This document shows, one piece after another, positions 16,872 to 25,417 of a stretch of DNA of 64,000 nt. Made by a program: the position numbers and the translations under genes. Source of the stretch: Jingweiarchaeum tengchongense (GTDB taxonomy: Archaea; Nanobdellota; Nanobdellia; Jingweiarchaeales; Jingweiarchaeaceae); assembly GCA_038874075.1 (NCBI GenBank), contig JAVZDD010000005.1:5776-69775 (forward strand). The letters are read 5' to 3'. Below the pieces are notes generated by a model. That model worked only from the letters and a program-made list of their open reading frames with translations, was not told the origin of the DNA and did no database searches. Numbering within the stretch: position 1 is the first letter of the stretch; each line of letters starts with the position of its first letter.

Positions 16872-17347
16872 TGTTATGGGTGGACTTAAACACGGATGAG
16901 GAAATACTCAAAAAAGTTGAAGAAGTCTTTGGAAAAAAAGTAGAAATAAAGAAAAGGGGCGTGAGCATATATGGAGCTTTAATTAAAGAAAATAAAGTTC
17001 TAATTATCCATCGAAGTAGAAACACACGGGTTGATGTTTGGGAATTTCCTGGCGGTAAATTAGAATTCGGTGAGAGCATCGAGGAAGCAGTGAAAAGAGA
17101 AGTAATGGAGGAAACTGGTTTAAAGGTTAAAATAAAGAATTTGCTCGCCACTGGTATTTATTATGTGCGAGGTGAGCAACACATTGTGATTGTTTATGTA
17201 TGTGAACCTGTTTCAAATGAAATCAAACTCGAAGAGGAAAATTTTAGTGCATATAAATGGGCAACATATGAAGAAATTATCAACATAAAAAATCTTGCAT
17301 TAAGTGTAAGATGTATTCTAAAGGAATTGAAGTCGTATATTGTATGA
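16868..17347 (+). CDS. Nudix hydrolase
   Basis: The Nudix box is complete, running from GGKLEFGESIEEA to REVMEETGLKV (about residues 61-83), with the metal-binding REVMEE glutamates. The 159-residue length and MutT-like layout suggest hydrolysis of a nucleoside diphosphate derivative such as an oxidised or modified nucleotide, but the substrate is unknown. An ATGA overlap links it to the methylase upstream. About 45 residues precede the Nudix domain, an extra beta-rich N-terminus. Confidence 0.88.
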   Translation: MMLWVDLNTDEEILKKVEEVFGKKVEIKKRGVSIYGALIKENKVLIIHRSRNTRVDVWEFPGGKLEFGESIEEAVKREVMEETGLKVKIKNLLATGIYYVRGEQHIVIVYVCEPVSNEIKLEEENFSAYKWATYEEIINIKNLALSVRCILKELKSYIV

Positions 17348-17437
17348 TTACAAAAATTTATTAAAACTAGTTGATTAAGTTTGAACGAATTAAAAAAGGT
17401 AAAAAAACGTAATTAATAAGGCTGCCAGGTTAATTCA

Positions 17438-17950
17438 ATGATTAACAGAAAACTAGAAATGAGAAATGTATATCAAATTATTGATGGTTCGAGGCAGCTA
17501 ATTCAATTTGGTAATGAAACACTTGATAAGTTGATTAATGAAACTTCATTTAACAAAAAAGTTGAACTTTTCAAGCTGATGGACCAATCATTCGAAAAGA
17601 GTGAAGAAGTTTCACTCTTGTTGGAAGAATTCAAGGGGAAAGAATTTTCGGAAATTTACATTCCAATTGTAATTGCACAACCATACGCTGGAAAAAAAGG
17701 AGAAATGGAAATTTTTAAATGGATTAAGAGTAGCTACAAAGATTCAATTGTGTTGAATGAAGATCAATTACTGAAAATAATAAAAAATTTGCATGAAAAG
17801 AGAAAACATAAAAATGTCATTGATTATTTAATCATAAATCGCGATTACATCATTGGAATTGAAGTCAAGGGCAAGACACTGCAGGAGCTTCGCAGAAAAA
17901 AGGAAAATGTTTGGAGGAAATTAAAGAGATTTCGTACGGTGGAAAGATGA
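17438..17950 (+). CDS. Uncharacterised protein coupled to AlaX-L
   Basis: No family recognised. The 170-residue product is mostly helical in the first 70 residues, then has a beta-like segment EIYIPIVIAQPYAG and a strand pair IDYLIINRDYIIGIEVKGK before a basic tail. The IGIEVKGK pattern loosely recalls the core of restriction-like nucleases, where a D/E...ExK signature is expected, but this is a guess. Its stop overlaps the next start as ATGA, so it is co-translated with the alanyl-tRNA editing protein. Confidence 0.55.
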   Translation: MINRKLEMRNVYQIIDGSRQLIQFGNETLDKLINETSFNKKVELFKLMDQSFEKSEEVSLLLEEFKGKEFSEIYIPIVIAQPYAGKKGEMEIFKWIKSSYKDSIVLNEDQLLKIIKNLHEKRKHKNVIDYLIINRDYIIGIEVKGKTLQELRRKKENVWRKLKRFRTVER

Positions 17951-19167
17951 ATGCATTATGCTACGAAAATCCTTATTTAAGAGAATTTGATGCAAAGATA
18001 GCAAGGATTAAAAAGGAGGGCAATAATTTTTTGATTTCACTTGATAAAACTTATTTTTTCTATGGTTCGGGTGGACAGTCTTGTGATGCTGGAGAAATAA
18101 TTGGAGGAAATGGTAAGGCAATTGTAGATGAAGTTTTTGAAGCAGATGGAGAAATAATACATAAAGCAAGAATAACTGGTAATTTGTATGAAGGTGAAAA
18201 CGTCCGATGTAAAATTGACTGGGAAAGGAGATACAAATTAATGAAGGCACACACGACTGAACACTTGCTCTTCCAGTGTCTGAAAAGAAAATTTGGTAAG
18301 ATATATGTTGAAAAAATTAGAATTTCTCCGGAAAAATTCTCTTTTTTCATTTCATTTGATAAAGTTGATTGGGACAAGATATTAGAAGCTGAAAAATTGG
18401 CAAATGATATAATAAGAGAGGGAAAGGATGTTTTAGTTAAAGAGATAGACATAAACGAAGCTAGAAGTTATGGTGATAATTTGAGGATTAAATTTGACCG
18501 AATCGGGAGCGATAGAATTAGAGTCGTCGAGATAAAAGATTTTGATCTTGCTGCCTGCACTGGATTACACATTAAAAATACGAAGGAAATTGAGTTTGTC
18601 TTGATCGATAAAATTACTTCTGAAAAGGGATTATATGAAGTAGAGTTTCTCATTGGCAGAGAAGCAGTTGAAAAAGCACTTGAACTATCAAAAATTGCAC
18701 TTTCATTGAGTTCAATTTTACAAACGGACTTTAGCACAATTGAAAAATTTGCTGAAAAACTTAGGAAGGATTACCTTGAACTTCAGAAAAAATTCCAAGA
18801 GATAAGTAAAAAATCCTTGGAGGAAATTAAATACGAAGAAATTGCTGGAATAAAGTTGTATAAACAAGTTTTTGAGAAGATTGATAATAAAACATTGATG
18901 GAAAAAGTTGGGAAGATCATCAAAGAGAGTAAGACAGTTGTGATCTTTGCAAACTTAAATGAGAAGGCATCCATCATTCTTGCCAGAAGTGATGATTTGA
19001 AACTGAATGTAAGAGATCTTTTGAATGAGGCACTAAGATTGATGAATGGTAGAGGTGGTGGTAGGGAAAATTTTGCAACGGGTGCAGGTGATAAAGAGAA
19101 AGTTGATGAAGCAATGGATTTCTTGGATAGATCAATAAAAAATTGGATAAAAGGGATAAAAATTTAA
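17947..19167 (+). CDS. alaXL: Alanyl-tRNA editing protein AlaX-L
   Basis: AlaX-L hydrolyses Ser (and Gly) misattached to tRNA-Ala. The 406-residue protein has the N-terminal AlaRS-like barrel with YGSGGQSCDAG, the zinc motif HTTEH (about residues 104-108), and the second half CTGLH (about 205-209). A coiled-coil and a C-terminal DHHA1 domain ending in the GGRGGGRENFATGAG loop follow. The DHHA1 domain distinguishes AlaX-L from short forms. ATG 17947 overlaps the upstream stop by four bases; GGAAAG precedes it. A gene for full AlaRS is not in the window. Confidence 0.9.
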   Translation: MNALCYENPYLREFDAKIARIKKEGNNFLISLDKTYFFYGSGGQSCDAGEIIGGNGKAIVDEVFEADGEIIHKARITGNLYEGENVRCKIDWERRYKLMKAHTTEHLLFQCLKRKFGKIYVEKIRISPEKFSFFISFDKVDWDKILEAEKLANDIIREGKDVLVKEIDINEARSYGDNLRIKFDRIGSDRIRVVEIKDFDLAACTGLHIKNTKEIEFVLIDKITSEKGLYEVEFLIGREAVEKALELSKIALSLSSILQTDFSTIEKFAEKLRKDYLELQKKFQEISKKSLEEIKYEEIAGIKLYKQVFEKIDNKTLMEKVGKIIKESKTVVIFANLNEKASIILARSDDLKLNVRDLLNEALRLMNGRGGGRENFATGAGDKEKVDEAMDFLDRSIKNWIKGIKI

Positions 19168-19191
19168 GTATAATCTTCTTATTTTCTAAAA

Positions 19192-20481
19192 ATGAGTGAA
19201 TTCAAAAAAATTGATGAAGTACTAGACAAAAAATATGTAGATAAGGTAATTAAGCTAAGGGGTTGGGTCTATCGAAAGAGAGAACTGAAAGATATCGTCT
19301 TCCTTATAATTAGGGATTCAAGTAATATCATCCAATGCATTGTAAAAAAGGAGAATGAAGATTTTGAAAAGGCAAGGAAAATCACGACGGAATCCTCATT
19401 GGAAATTCTTGGAGTTTTGAAAGAGGACAAACGGGCGCCAAATGGATATGAAATTGAAGTAAAAAAATTGAATGTTTATAACATTGCAGAAAGATTTCCA
19501 ATCACGAAGGATCAGAGCAAAGAATTTTTGCTTGACGTAAGGCACCTCTGGATAAGATCAAGAAAGATGAATAGTGTATTGAAGGTTAGAAGTACTGTTT
19601 TTAGTGCAATTCGTGAGTTTTTTACAAAGAATGGTTATTATGAAGTTCAAGCACCCAGTTTTACGAAAGCTGCTTGCGAAGGTGGTGCGACGCTATTTGA
19701 AGTAAAATACTTTGATGAAAAAGTTTATCTCACGCAGAGTTGGCAATTGTATGCTGAAGCAATGATTTTTTCACTAGAGAAGATATTTTGCATTGCACCA
19801 AGTTTCAGGGCTGAGAAATCAAGAACCAGGAGGCATTTAACTGAATTCTGGCATGCAGAATGTGAGGAAGCATGGAAAGGTAATGATGAAATAATGGAAA
19901 CTGAAGAAAAGCTCATATGTTATTTGATAAAAAGAGTGATAGAAGAGAGAAAAAAAGAGCTTGAATTTCTTAAGAGGGATGTCACATTTCTTGAAAAGAT
20001 TAAACCACCCTTTCCAAGGATAAGATATGAGGAAGCGATTGACATCGCGAATAAGAATGGATTAAACTTAAATTATAAGAGTGACCTTGGCGCTGATGAG
20101 GAAAGAGTGATATCAAATCAATTCTCAACACCATTTTTTATACATCATTATCCAAAGGAGCTCAAAGCATTTTATCATAGACCCGACCCAAAGGATCCTG
20201 AGCACATTCTTTGCAATGATCTACTCGCACCAGAAGGGTATGGAGAAATAATCGGCGGTGGGGAAAGAATTTGGGAAAAAGAAGTATTAATACAGAGAAT
20301 AAAAGAGCAGGGGTTAAATCCCAAGGACTACGAATGGTACATTGATTTACGTAGATATGGTAGCATTCCACATGCTGGTTTTGGCCTCGGTATTGAGAGG
20401 TTTGTCACTTGGATATGTAAGCTTCCGCACATCATGGATTCCATACCTTTCCCAAGGACGATAAATAGGTTTTATCCTTAA
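19192..20481 (+). CDS. asnS: Asparaginyl-tRNA synthetase
   Basis: A class IIb synthetase of 429 residues with an N-terminal OB-fold anticodon domain, motif 2 around FRAEKSRTRRHLTEF and motif 3 GFGLGIERFV. The segment APEGYGEIIGGGERI marks AsnRS; AspRS would show an EISSGGQR-type sequence. It charges tRNA-Asn directly, so the GatDE pair upstream is needed only for Gln-tRNA. It begins 24 bases after alaXL, probably in one transcript. Confidence 0.92.
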   Translation: MSEFKKIDEVLDKKYVDKVIKLRGWVYRKRELKDIVFLIIRDSSNIIQCIVKKENEDFEKARKITTESSLEILGVLKEDKRAPNGYEIEVKKLNVYNIAERFPITKDQSKEFLLDVRHLWIRSRKMNSVLKVRSTVFSAIREFFTKNGYYEVQAPSFTKAACEGGATLFEVKYFDEKVYLTQSWQLYAEAMIFSLEKIFCIAPSFRAEKSRTRRHLTEFWHAECEEAWKGNDEIMETEEKLICYLIKRVIEERKKELEFLKRDVTFLEKIKPPFPRIRYEEAIDIANKNGLNLNYKSDLGADEERVISNQFSTPFFIHHYPKELKAFYHRPDPKDPEHILCNDLLAPEGYGEIIGGGERIWEKEVLIQRIKEQGLNPKDYEWYIDLRRYGSIPHAGFGLGIERFVTWICKLPHIMDSIPFPRTINRFYP

Positions 20482-20514
20482 AATATTTAAACTCAGGAAA
20501 TAATATAATCTTTG

Positions 20515-20988
20515 ATGGGATTATCTTTTTTGAGGAGTCAAGCTGTAATCACGTTGCTACTTTTTATTGTGATATTTTTTGTTGGAAGCATCGTCAGTGG
20601 TGTTTTGGAATTCGTTGATATAAGAATAGAGGCCGTACCTGTCTATTTGCCATTACCCACCATAACTTCAGCTGTGAGTAGTAATATCGGAGTTTGGCTT
20701 GCGAATGCTGCAGTTGCTGCAACTATTGCTGGATTCTTAGGTTCATATCTTGGTAAGAGAGTATTAGTATTCTATAGATACGTTGAGTATCCTTCTGATC
20801 ACTTAAAAGTATTAAAATTAATTAGGATAAAACCAAGAACGATGGATGAACTTGTCAAGGAAATGGATGCTCCACCCTCTGTTATTCAAAGAGTTTTGGA
20901 AGATTTGATGAAAGATGGTCTTGTCTTACAATTTAGCAAGGATGATAAAGCAATTTATTTCTTCCCAATGCAAAGAATAAAGAAGTAA
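20515..20988 (+). CDS. Membrane-anchored winged-helix protein
   Basis: The 157-residue product has two hydrophobic segments (about residues 11-32 and 56-80) and then a cytoplasmic winged helix-turn-helix: IRIKPRTMDELVKEMDAPPS and VIQRVLEDLMKDGLVLQFSK. This design suggests a membrane-bound transcription factor. ATG 20515 is 28 bases after the AAATATTTAA box at 20481-20490, indicating a leaderless transcript separate from asnS. Target genes are unknown. Confidence 0.65.
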   Translation: MGLSFLRSQAVITLLLFIVIFFVGSIVSGVLEFVDIRIEAVPVYLPLPTITSAVSSNIGVWLANAAVAATIAGFLGSYLGKRVLVFYRYVEYPSDHLKVLKLIRIKPRTMDELVKEMDAPPSVIQRVLEDLMKDGLVLQFSKDDKAIYFFPMQRIKK

Positions 20989-22056
20989 TTATCTTACCTT
21001 GAACCTTAACAAGCAAGCGATCCCACCTAGTGCAATTAACTTTTCTCCTGCTTCGTAATCATCTCCAAGTATCATTATTCTTGCTCTTTGAGATTCTGCT
21101 TTTTTTATAATCTCTTCAATTTCATCGAATTTATTTTTCTCCTTAAATTCCATAAAAGTCTTCTCAGAAATGAGAAGCGTATCAACAGCACCGTAAGTTA
21201 ATGCATTCTTGACCTCTTCAATACCATAGGTGGCAGGTCCATCCTTTGATATCTCAAGAAGTAACTTCTCCATCACTTTCGTATCCTCACTTATCTTCTC
21301 ATCCCTAATTATTTTATCAACATAACCAAGTTTGATCACTTCATTTATCCCTGTCCTTCCGGTTGTGGAAACATTACAGTATGTTGATTTGTTTGATACA
21401 TCACTAAATTTTGAACTCATAATTTTTTTAAAATCCTCGAGATAGAAATTTAAACTTGCAATAATTACATTATTAATCTTCTCACTTTCTATTATTTCCT
21501 TAATCCTCTTTGCTAGTGCTATATAAAACTCTTCTATTACTTTTTCTCTTGTTTTTTCCTCCTTACCTGGTATGCTTCTTGATATTCCTTGAATGTAAGA
21601 TAAGCCTATTCCCCTAAGTACTGCAAACTCAGCTTCGCCTGGCTCAAAGCAGACAATCAGAACCTTCGGTTTCTTAGAGATCTCAACTGCTTCTCTTACA
21701 CGCTTGATCTCCAATTGACTCCATTTCTCCTTTTCTATCAAAATAATTGAGTTTTGCTTTATAGTGAATGAATGGAAACTTCCAATTGCAACGCTCTCTT
21801 CACTACTTTCAACTATTCTTCCAAGAATTTTAAGTGCATTTGCGTACTTCTGAAATTCAATTTTCTCTACGCGCAGCTTCAATGTCAGCGGTTTGATCTT
21901 TCCTACTTGTCTCTCTTCTTTTTTGATCTTTCTTCTTGTCCTCATCTTCACGAGATCATTTTTATTTACGATTTGATAAATTGTCCAAAGGTCCTCACTG
22001 CTTTGTACTTTTAATTTCACTCTCCCTTTCTTAAAATTAGAAAAAAGTATTTGCAT
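20989..22056 (-). CDS. pelA: Pelota, translation rescue factor
   Basis: Archaeal Pelota (Dom34) binds stalled ribosomes with aEF1-alpha and ABCE1 to release them. The 355-residue protein shows the three-domain eRF1-like layout: N-terminal Sm-like domain (residues 1-125), a central domain, and a C-terminal domain containing GAVDTLLIS. The eRF1 GGQ loop is absent, as expected. ATG 22056 lies one base after the stop of the upstream gene; ATG 22083 would overlap it. Co-transcription with the HTH/S-layer-like gene is unusual. Confidence 0.92.
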   Translation of the reverse strand: MQILFSNFKKGRVKLKVQSSEDLWTIYQIVNKNDLVKMRTRRKIKKEERQVGKIKPLTLKLRVEKIEFQKYANALKILGRIVESSEESVAIGSFHSFTIKQNSIILIEKEKWSQLEIKRVREAVEISKKPKVLIVCFEPGEAEFAVLRGIGLSYIQGISRSIPGKEEKTREKVIEEFYIALAKRIKEIIESEKINNVIIASLNFYLEDFKKIMSSKFSDVSNKSTYCNVSTTGRTGINEVIKLGYVDKIIRDEKISEDTKVMEKLLLEISKDGPATYGIEEVKNALTYGAVDTLLISEKTFMEFKEKNKFDEIEEIIKKAESQRARIMILGDDYEAGEKLIALGGIACLLRFKVR

Positions 22057-22057
22057 C

Positions 22058-22999
22058 TCAAACACTTTCCAGTAGCTCAACACTATCTATTTTTCCATCT
22101 CCATCAAGGTCAAATCCTTGAATCACGCATGCAAAATCTTCATCGTTCTGATAATTCTTTAAAACATCTTTGTAAAATCTCGTAATTCCAAGCACGCACG
22201 CTTTCGTTCCTATTGCACGGAGACCTGCAAGAACCAAGATCTTGTTTTCTTTATTGAATGGGTTTCTTATTCTAGCGATCACACCGCAGCTCTCCGCAGT
22301 ATAAACACTTTTCTCTGAGACAATGCCTTTCCAATAATTCTGCTCATCGAATTTTATTGGTAAATACTTGTTCATCTCTGCAGTTAGTATATTCGTCCCA
22401 GGACCACCAATCAATATCAAATTATTTTGCTCCTCCTTTTCTGCTTTGATATCAACATCAAGCTTTATTGCAAATTCTTTTGGTAAATTACAAATTTGGC
22501 CAAGGAAGATTCCCAAATAAATCCCGTAGTGGCCATCCCTGGCGCTTGCTTTGAATGGACCATGCGGGTCAGGAGATCCGACTACAATCTTGCAATTCAA
22601 TTCACTATCCTTGACAAATGGTGAAAGAAATTCTCTGAGCTTCTCATTTATTCTTGGAATTGAAAGAGGGGGTATTTTCTTTTCGCCACCGGGTATTTCT
22701 AAGCCAAATGCATAACTTGAAACTTTGTAAAACTTTGCAATTCCGCCTTTCTTCTCCTCCTTTCTCTCAATGGAAATCAAACCGGAGTTCTTCAATTGTT
22801 TTATGTGAAAGTATACTTTTTGTTCATGCATTTTCAAAATCTTTGCGATCTCAGCTGGATACATTGGTTTCGATGCAAGAAGTTTTAATATTTTCCATCT
22901 AATTGGATTTAAAATTGGTTTAAGTGCCTCTGGATCACTGAATAGAAGTATGTCTTTCGCGTATGTTTTGTTTTTTTCATCACTTATAATAACTTTCAT
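22058..22999 (-). CDS. ArsR-like HTH protein with S-layer-like domain and EF-hand
   Basis: The first 95 residues form a winged helix (NPIRWKILKLLASKPMYPAE followed by VYFHIKQLKNSGL). About 200 residues then resemble S-layer-associated domains, with a GGPGTNILTAEMNKYLP phrase typical of those proteins. The last 17 residues hold a textbook EF-hand loop, D-L-D-G-D-G-K-I-D-S-V-E (297-308). No signal peptide or membrane segment is present, so it should be cytoplasmic and DNA-binding, perhaps calcium-responsive. It lies one base upstream of pelA. Confidence 0.72.
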   Translation of the reverse strand: MKVIISDEKNKTYAKDILLFSDPEALKPILNPIRWKILKLLASKPMYPAEIAKILKMHEQKVYFHIKQLKNSGLISIERKEEKKGGIAKFYKVSSYAFGLEIPGGEKKIPPLSIPRINEKLREFLSPFVKDSELNCKIVVGSPDPHGPFKASARDGHYGIYLGIFLGQICNLPKEFAIKLDVDIKAEKEEQNNLILIGGPGTNILTAEMNKYLPIKFDEQNYWKGIVSEKSVYTAESCGVIARIRNPFNKENKILVLAGLRAIGTKACVLGITRFYKDVLKNYQNDEDFACVIQGFDLDGDGKIDSVELLESV

Positions 23000-23054
23000 T
23001 TTACCACTAATATAGAATTTTATAATGGTTAATAAACTTTTTCATTACAAGTTT

Positions 23055-24101
23055 TTATCTTGTGTGTTTCACTTTTTGTATAATGTTCTTGGCGTATTTC
23101 TCAGGTTCTTCGAGTGCTCTGTTTATTGCTATTTCTGCGATTGTCGCACCTTTGTCTGCGATCTTATTCAAAGTTGAAATGATCGTCCTTAAATGTGGTA
23201 TTCCTGGAAGCTCATCCATTAGTTTATTTGATTCTAATTCAATATTTTTCTTTGTTTCTATGATTTTATTTGCGCATTTGATGTCCCTATTGAAAAAACA
23301 CTCGAGAGCTTTTTGAAGTATCATCCCCGTTGACTCCCCTATGTAATAGATTTGTTTAACATATTTTTCTGGCAACTTGTTCTTGTAATTCATCAGCATG
23401 ACCACTGTCTTGGAGAGATCTTCTGAGTAATCCGCACTCAATTCAAGATATTGTAAAATTAATCGTGTGGCTGGAAGTACGAGTATGTTATCAACACCTA
23501 TCTTCTCTGCAATGTCTGGTTTCACCTGTGCTAGAAGAACTAAACGTACTGCAAGATAGTAGATAGAGTCAGCTTCCTCCTCACGTTTTATTGCTTCTTC
23601 AGCTAATGACTTATCTCTTTCAATAATTGCCTGCATGGCTTCAGAGAGTATAGTTAATGTAATCGTACAAAGTCTACGCGTCAGTATGTCAAGTTTGAAT
23701 CTTGTTGGTTCGATTGAACACTGTAGTAAGATTTCTTTGGGTGTTTCTTCCACAATTCCCAAGCCTATCAGTTTTCTGACGATTCTTCTCATTTCGGTTG
23801 TATGTTTTCTTCCTATTCTTGTTTGTGATGAAATTCTCATAAAATCATGGCCATGCATGTAGTTACCGACAATTAGTCTTTCAAGTAATCCTGGTTCATC
23901 ACAAGCATCAACGTTTATCACATATTCTCCAATTTCATTGTCTGTTTTCTTCTGGTTCGTGGATATTTTCAATGTACCATTTTTTTCCGTTGTGATGAAA
24001 ACGAGATCACCCGGATTAAGCTTATTTTGTTTTACCCAATCGCTTGGGAGAGACACCGTCAACGTTGAATAACCCACTTTTTGTATTTTCCTACTTTCCA
24101 T
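23055..24101 (-). CDS. AbrB-PhoU fusion regulator
   Basis: The 348-residue protein starts with a SpoVT/AbrB-type swapped-hairpin DNA-binding domain (QKVGYSTLTVSLPSDWVKQN, residues 7-26) and continues with two PhoU-like three-helix bundles (about residues 110-340). This architecture occurs in archaea near phosphate transport genes, where PhoU senses the transporter. No Pst or Pho transporter is in this window, so another signal is possible. GGTGATC precedes the ATG. It is divergent from the RHH-GcvH-like gene. Confidence 0.85.
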   Translation of the reverse strand: MESRKIQKVGYSTLTVSLPSDWVKQNKLNPGDLVFITTEKNGTLKISTNQKKTDNEIGEYVINVDACDEPGLLERLIVGNYMHGHDFMRISSQTRIGRKHTTEMRRIVRKLIGLGIVEETPKEILLQCSIEPTRFKLDILTRRLCTITLTILSEAMQAIIERDKSLAEEAIKREEEADSIYYLAVRLVLLAQVKPDIAEKIGVDNILVLPATRLILQYLELSADYSEDLSKTVVMLMNYKNKLPEKYVKQIYYIGESTGMILQKALECFFNRDIKCANKIIETKKNIELESNKLMDELPGIPHLRTIISTLNKIADKGATIAEIAINRALEEPEKYAKNIIQKVKHTR

Positions 24102-24193
24102 TTTGGATCACCATTATATACTAATATATATTATATATGCATCAAATATATATTTTTCGATTATGATATATACTATAAAGGAGGTGATTGAAA
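24102..24193. promoter_or_regulatory. Divergent promoter region with paired ATATACTA boxes
   Basis: The 92-base gap between two putative DNA-binding protein genes holds direct repeats ATATACTA at 24116-24123 and 24168-24175, 52 bp apart (about five turns), and further AT palindromes. A perfect GGAGGTGAT at 24180-24188 precedes ATG 24194. Either the AbrB or the ribbon-helix-helix protein could bind the repeats. Confidence 0.5.
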
Positions 24194-24784
24194 ATGAGCG
24201 AGAAAAAAACACTAAACCTAAAGCAGGAGCTCATAAATGAGATCGAAAAAGCAATGAAAACGGGACATTATCAAACTGTGGATGAATTCATTTCAGAAGC
24301 AATTAAACTACGCATTGATCAACTAATGAGGAAAGAGGCATTGCCAGATGAGAAACGTGATGAAATTTTGACTAAATCAGCATTTTTGTTATACTCACCA
24401 AAACACACATGGGCTCAGATAACACCAAAAGGAACGATACGTGTTGGTATTTCGGAATACGCACAAAAGTATCTTAAAGGTATCGCAAATGTCCGTACAG
24501 AACCCGTTGGAACTGAAATCAAAAAGGAAGATCCATTTGGTATGGCAGAAACATGGATGTTCATATTTGACTTGTATTCGCCTGTCAGCGGGGAAATAGT
24601 TGGTTTCAATGAAAATTTGATTGATGAACCATACATAATCAATTCGGATCCGTATGGTAAAGGTTGGATTGTTGAAATCAGACCAAAAGACATATCAACT
24701 TTTGAAAAAGATTTAAAAGAATTATTAAGTGAAAACGAATATAACAAGTTTGTCAGTAAATTGGAGAATAAATTGGTGACTTGA
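24194..24784 (+). CDS. Ribbon-helix-helix domain fused to GcvH-like domain lacking lipoyl lysine
   Basis: Residues 1-45 resemble a CopG/MetJ ribbon-helix-helix domain (TLNLKQELINEIEKAMKTGH, TVDEFISEAIKLRI). Residues 65-190 match the glycine cleavage H protein along their length: HTWAQITPKGTIRVGISEYA, then DLYSPVSGEIVGFNENL and DPYGKGWIVEI. The lipoyl lysine of GcvH (in ESVKAASD) is replaced: the aligned run is AETWMFIFD, with Met122 at that column, so the domain cannot be lipoylated there. No gcvT or gcvP is present. Possibly a ligand-sensing regulator. The Shine-Dalgarno GGAGGTGAT is six bases upstream. Confidence 0.8.
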   Translation: MSEKKTLNLKQELINEIEKAMKTGHYQTVDEFISEAIKLRIDQLMRKEALPDEKRDEILTKSAFLLYSPKHTWAQITPKGTIRVGISEYAQKYLKGIANVRTEPVGTEIKKEDPFGMAETWMFIFDLYSPVSGEIVGFNENLIDEPYIINSDPYGKGWIVEIRPKDISTFEKDLKELLSENEYNKFVSKLENKLVT

Positions 24785-24861
24785 ATCTAATAATTTTGAG
24801 CACCACCTTTTTTAATTTTTTTATACACAAGAAATTTAAAAATAAAAATGATAATTTAATT

Positions 24862-25344
24862 ATGGACAAGCTTGAAGAAGCTTTGCAAAATATAGAGGTT
24901 TTCTGCAGGGTCCTAGTGGAAAAAATAGTACAATATGAAAGAGGTATAGAAAGCAATGTTGCTGTGGAACCAATGGAAAAGTTGCTCAGAGAAAAATATG
25001 TAATAAAAGAAGATTTTAGGGGAAAATATCTTACAAAGAAGTCTGAAATGAACTTAACCAGCGGTTTTATTCCTGCACCACAAATTGAAGAGCCTTTAAT
25101 TGATATTTTTGAGGAAGAAAATAGGATTAAGATTATAATGCAACATAACTGTTCTGAACCAATAAAAGTCTATCCGCTCAAAAACGGATTGAAAGTGTGT
25201 AAAATAATTTGTTACAACGATATTGATAAAGGAAAAGTATGTACAGAAAAATGTAAAGAGCTTAATTTATCAATCGATAAGCCAATTCAAGGAATATTCA
25301 GCAACTGCAATAATAATGTTCTGGAAATCTGCGTAAACTACTAA
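24862..25344 (+). CDS. Uncharacterised cysteine-containing protein, possibly Hsp20-like
   Basis: The 160-residue product begins with a helix (MDKLEEALQNIEVFCRVLVE) followed by a linker and a beta-rich C-terminal region. The phrase EEPLIDIFEEENRIKIIMQH resembles the entry to an alpha-crystallin/Hsp20-type domain, but the typical C-terminal strand motif is unclear. The C-terminal half has six cysteines, including CKIIC and CTEKC. ATG 24862 is chosen because the upstream in-frame stretch is hydrophobic, AT-rich and overlaps the previous stop. Function unknown. Confidence 0.5.
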   Translation: MDKLEEALQNIEVFCRVLVEKIVQYERGIESNVAVEPMEKLLREKYVIKEDFRGKYLTKKSEMNLTSGFIPAPQIEEPLIDIFEEENRIKIIMQHNCSEPIKVYPLKNGLKVCKIICYNDIDKGKVCTEKCKELNLSIDKPIQGIFSNCNNNVLEICVNY

Positions 25345-25417
25345 AAAAAAGTTTATAGTGGTAAATGTTTAGTGTTTTATAGTATTTTTAAATGAGTACT
25401 TAATTAATAATAAACAA

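Noticed and set aside
19192..20481. Aspartyl-tRNA synthetase
   Set aside because: The GYGEIIGGGERI segment is characteristic of AsnRS.
24116..24175. CRISPR leader or satellite at AT-rich repeats
   Set aside because: Only two short boxes; better explained as regulatory sites.
24194..24784. Glycine cleavage H protein
   Set aside because: The lipoyl lysine is missing and gcvT/gcvP are absent, so a glycine cleavage role was not assigned.
24862..25344. Gas vesicle protein GvpH
   Set aside because: The Hsp20-like similarity is weak and there are no gvp genes nearby.
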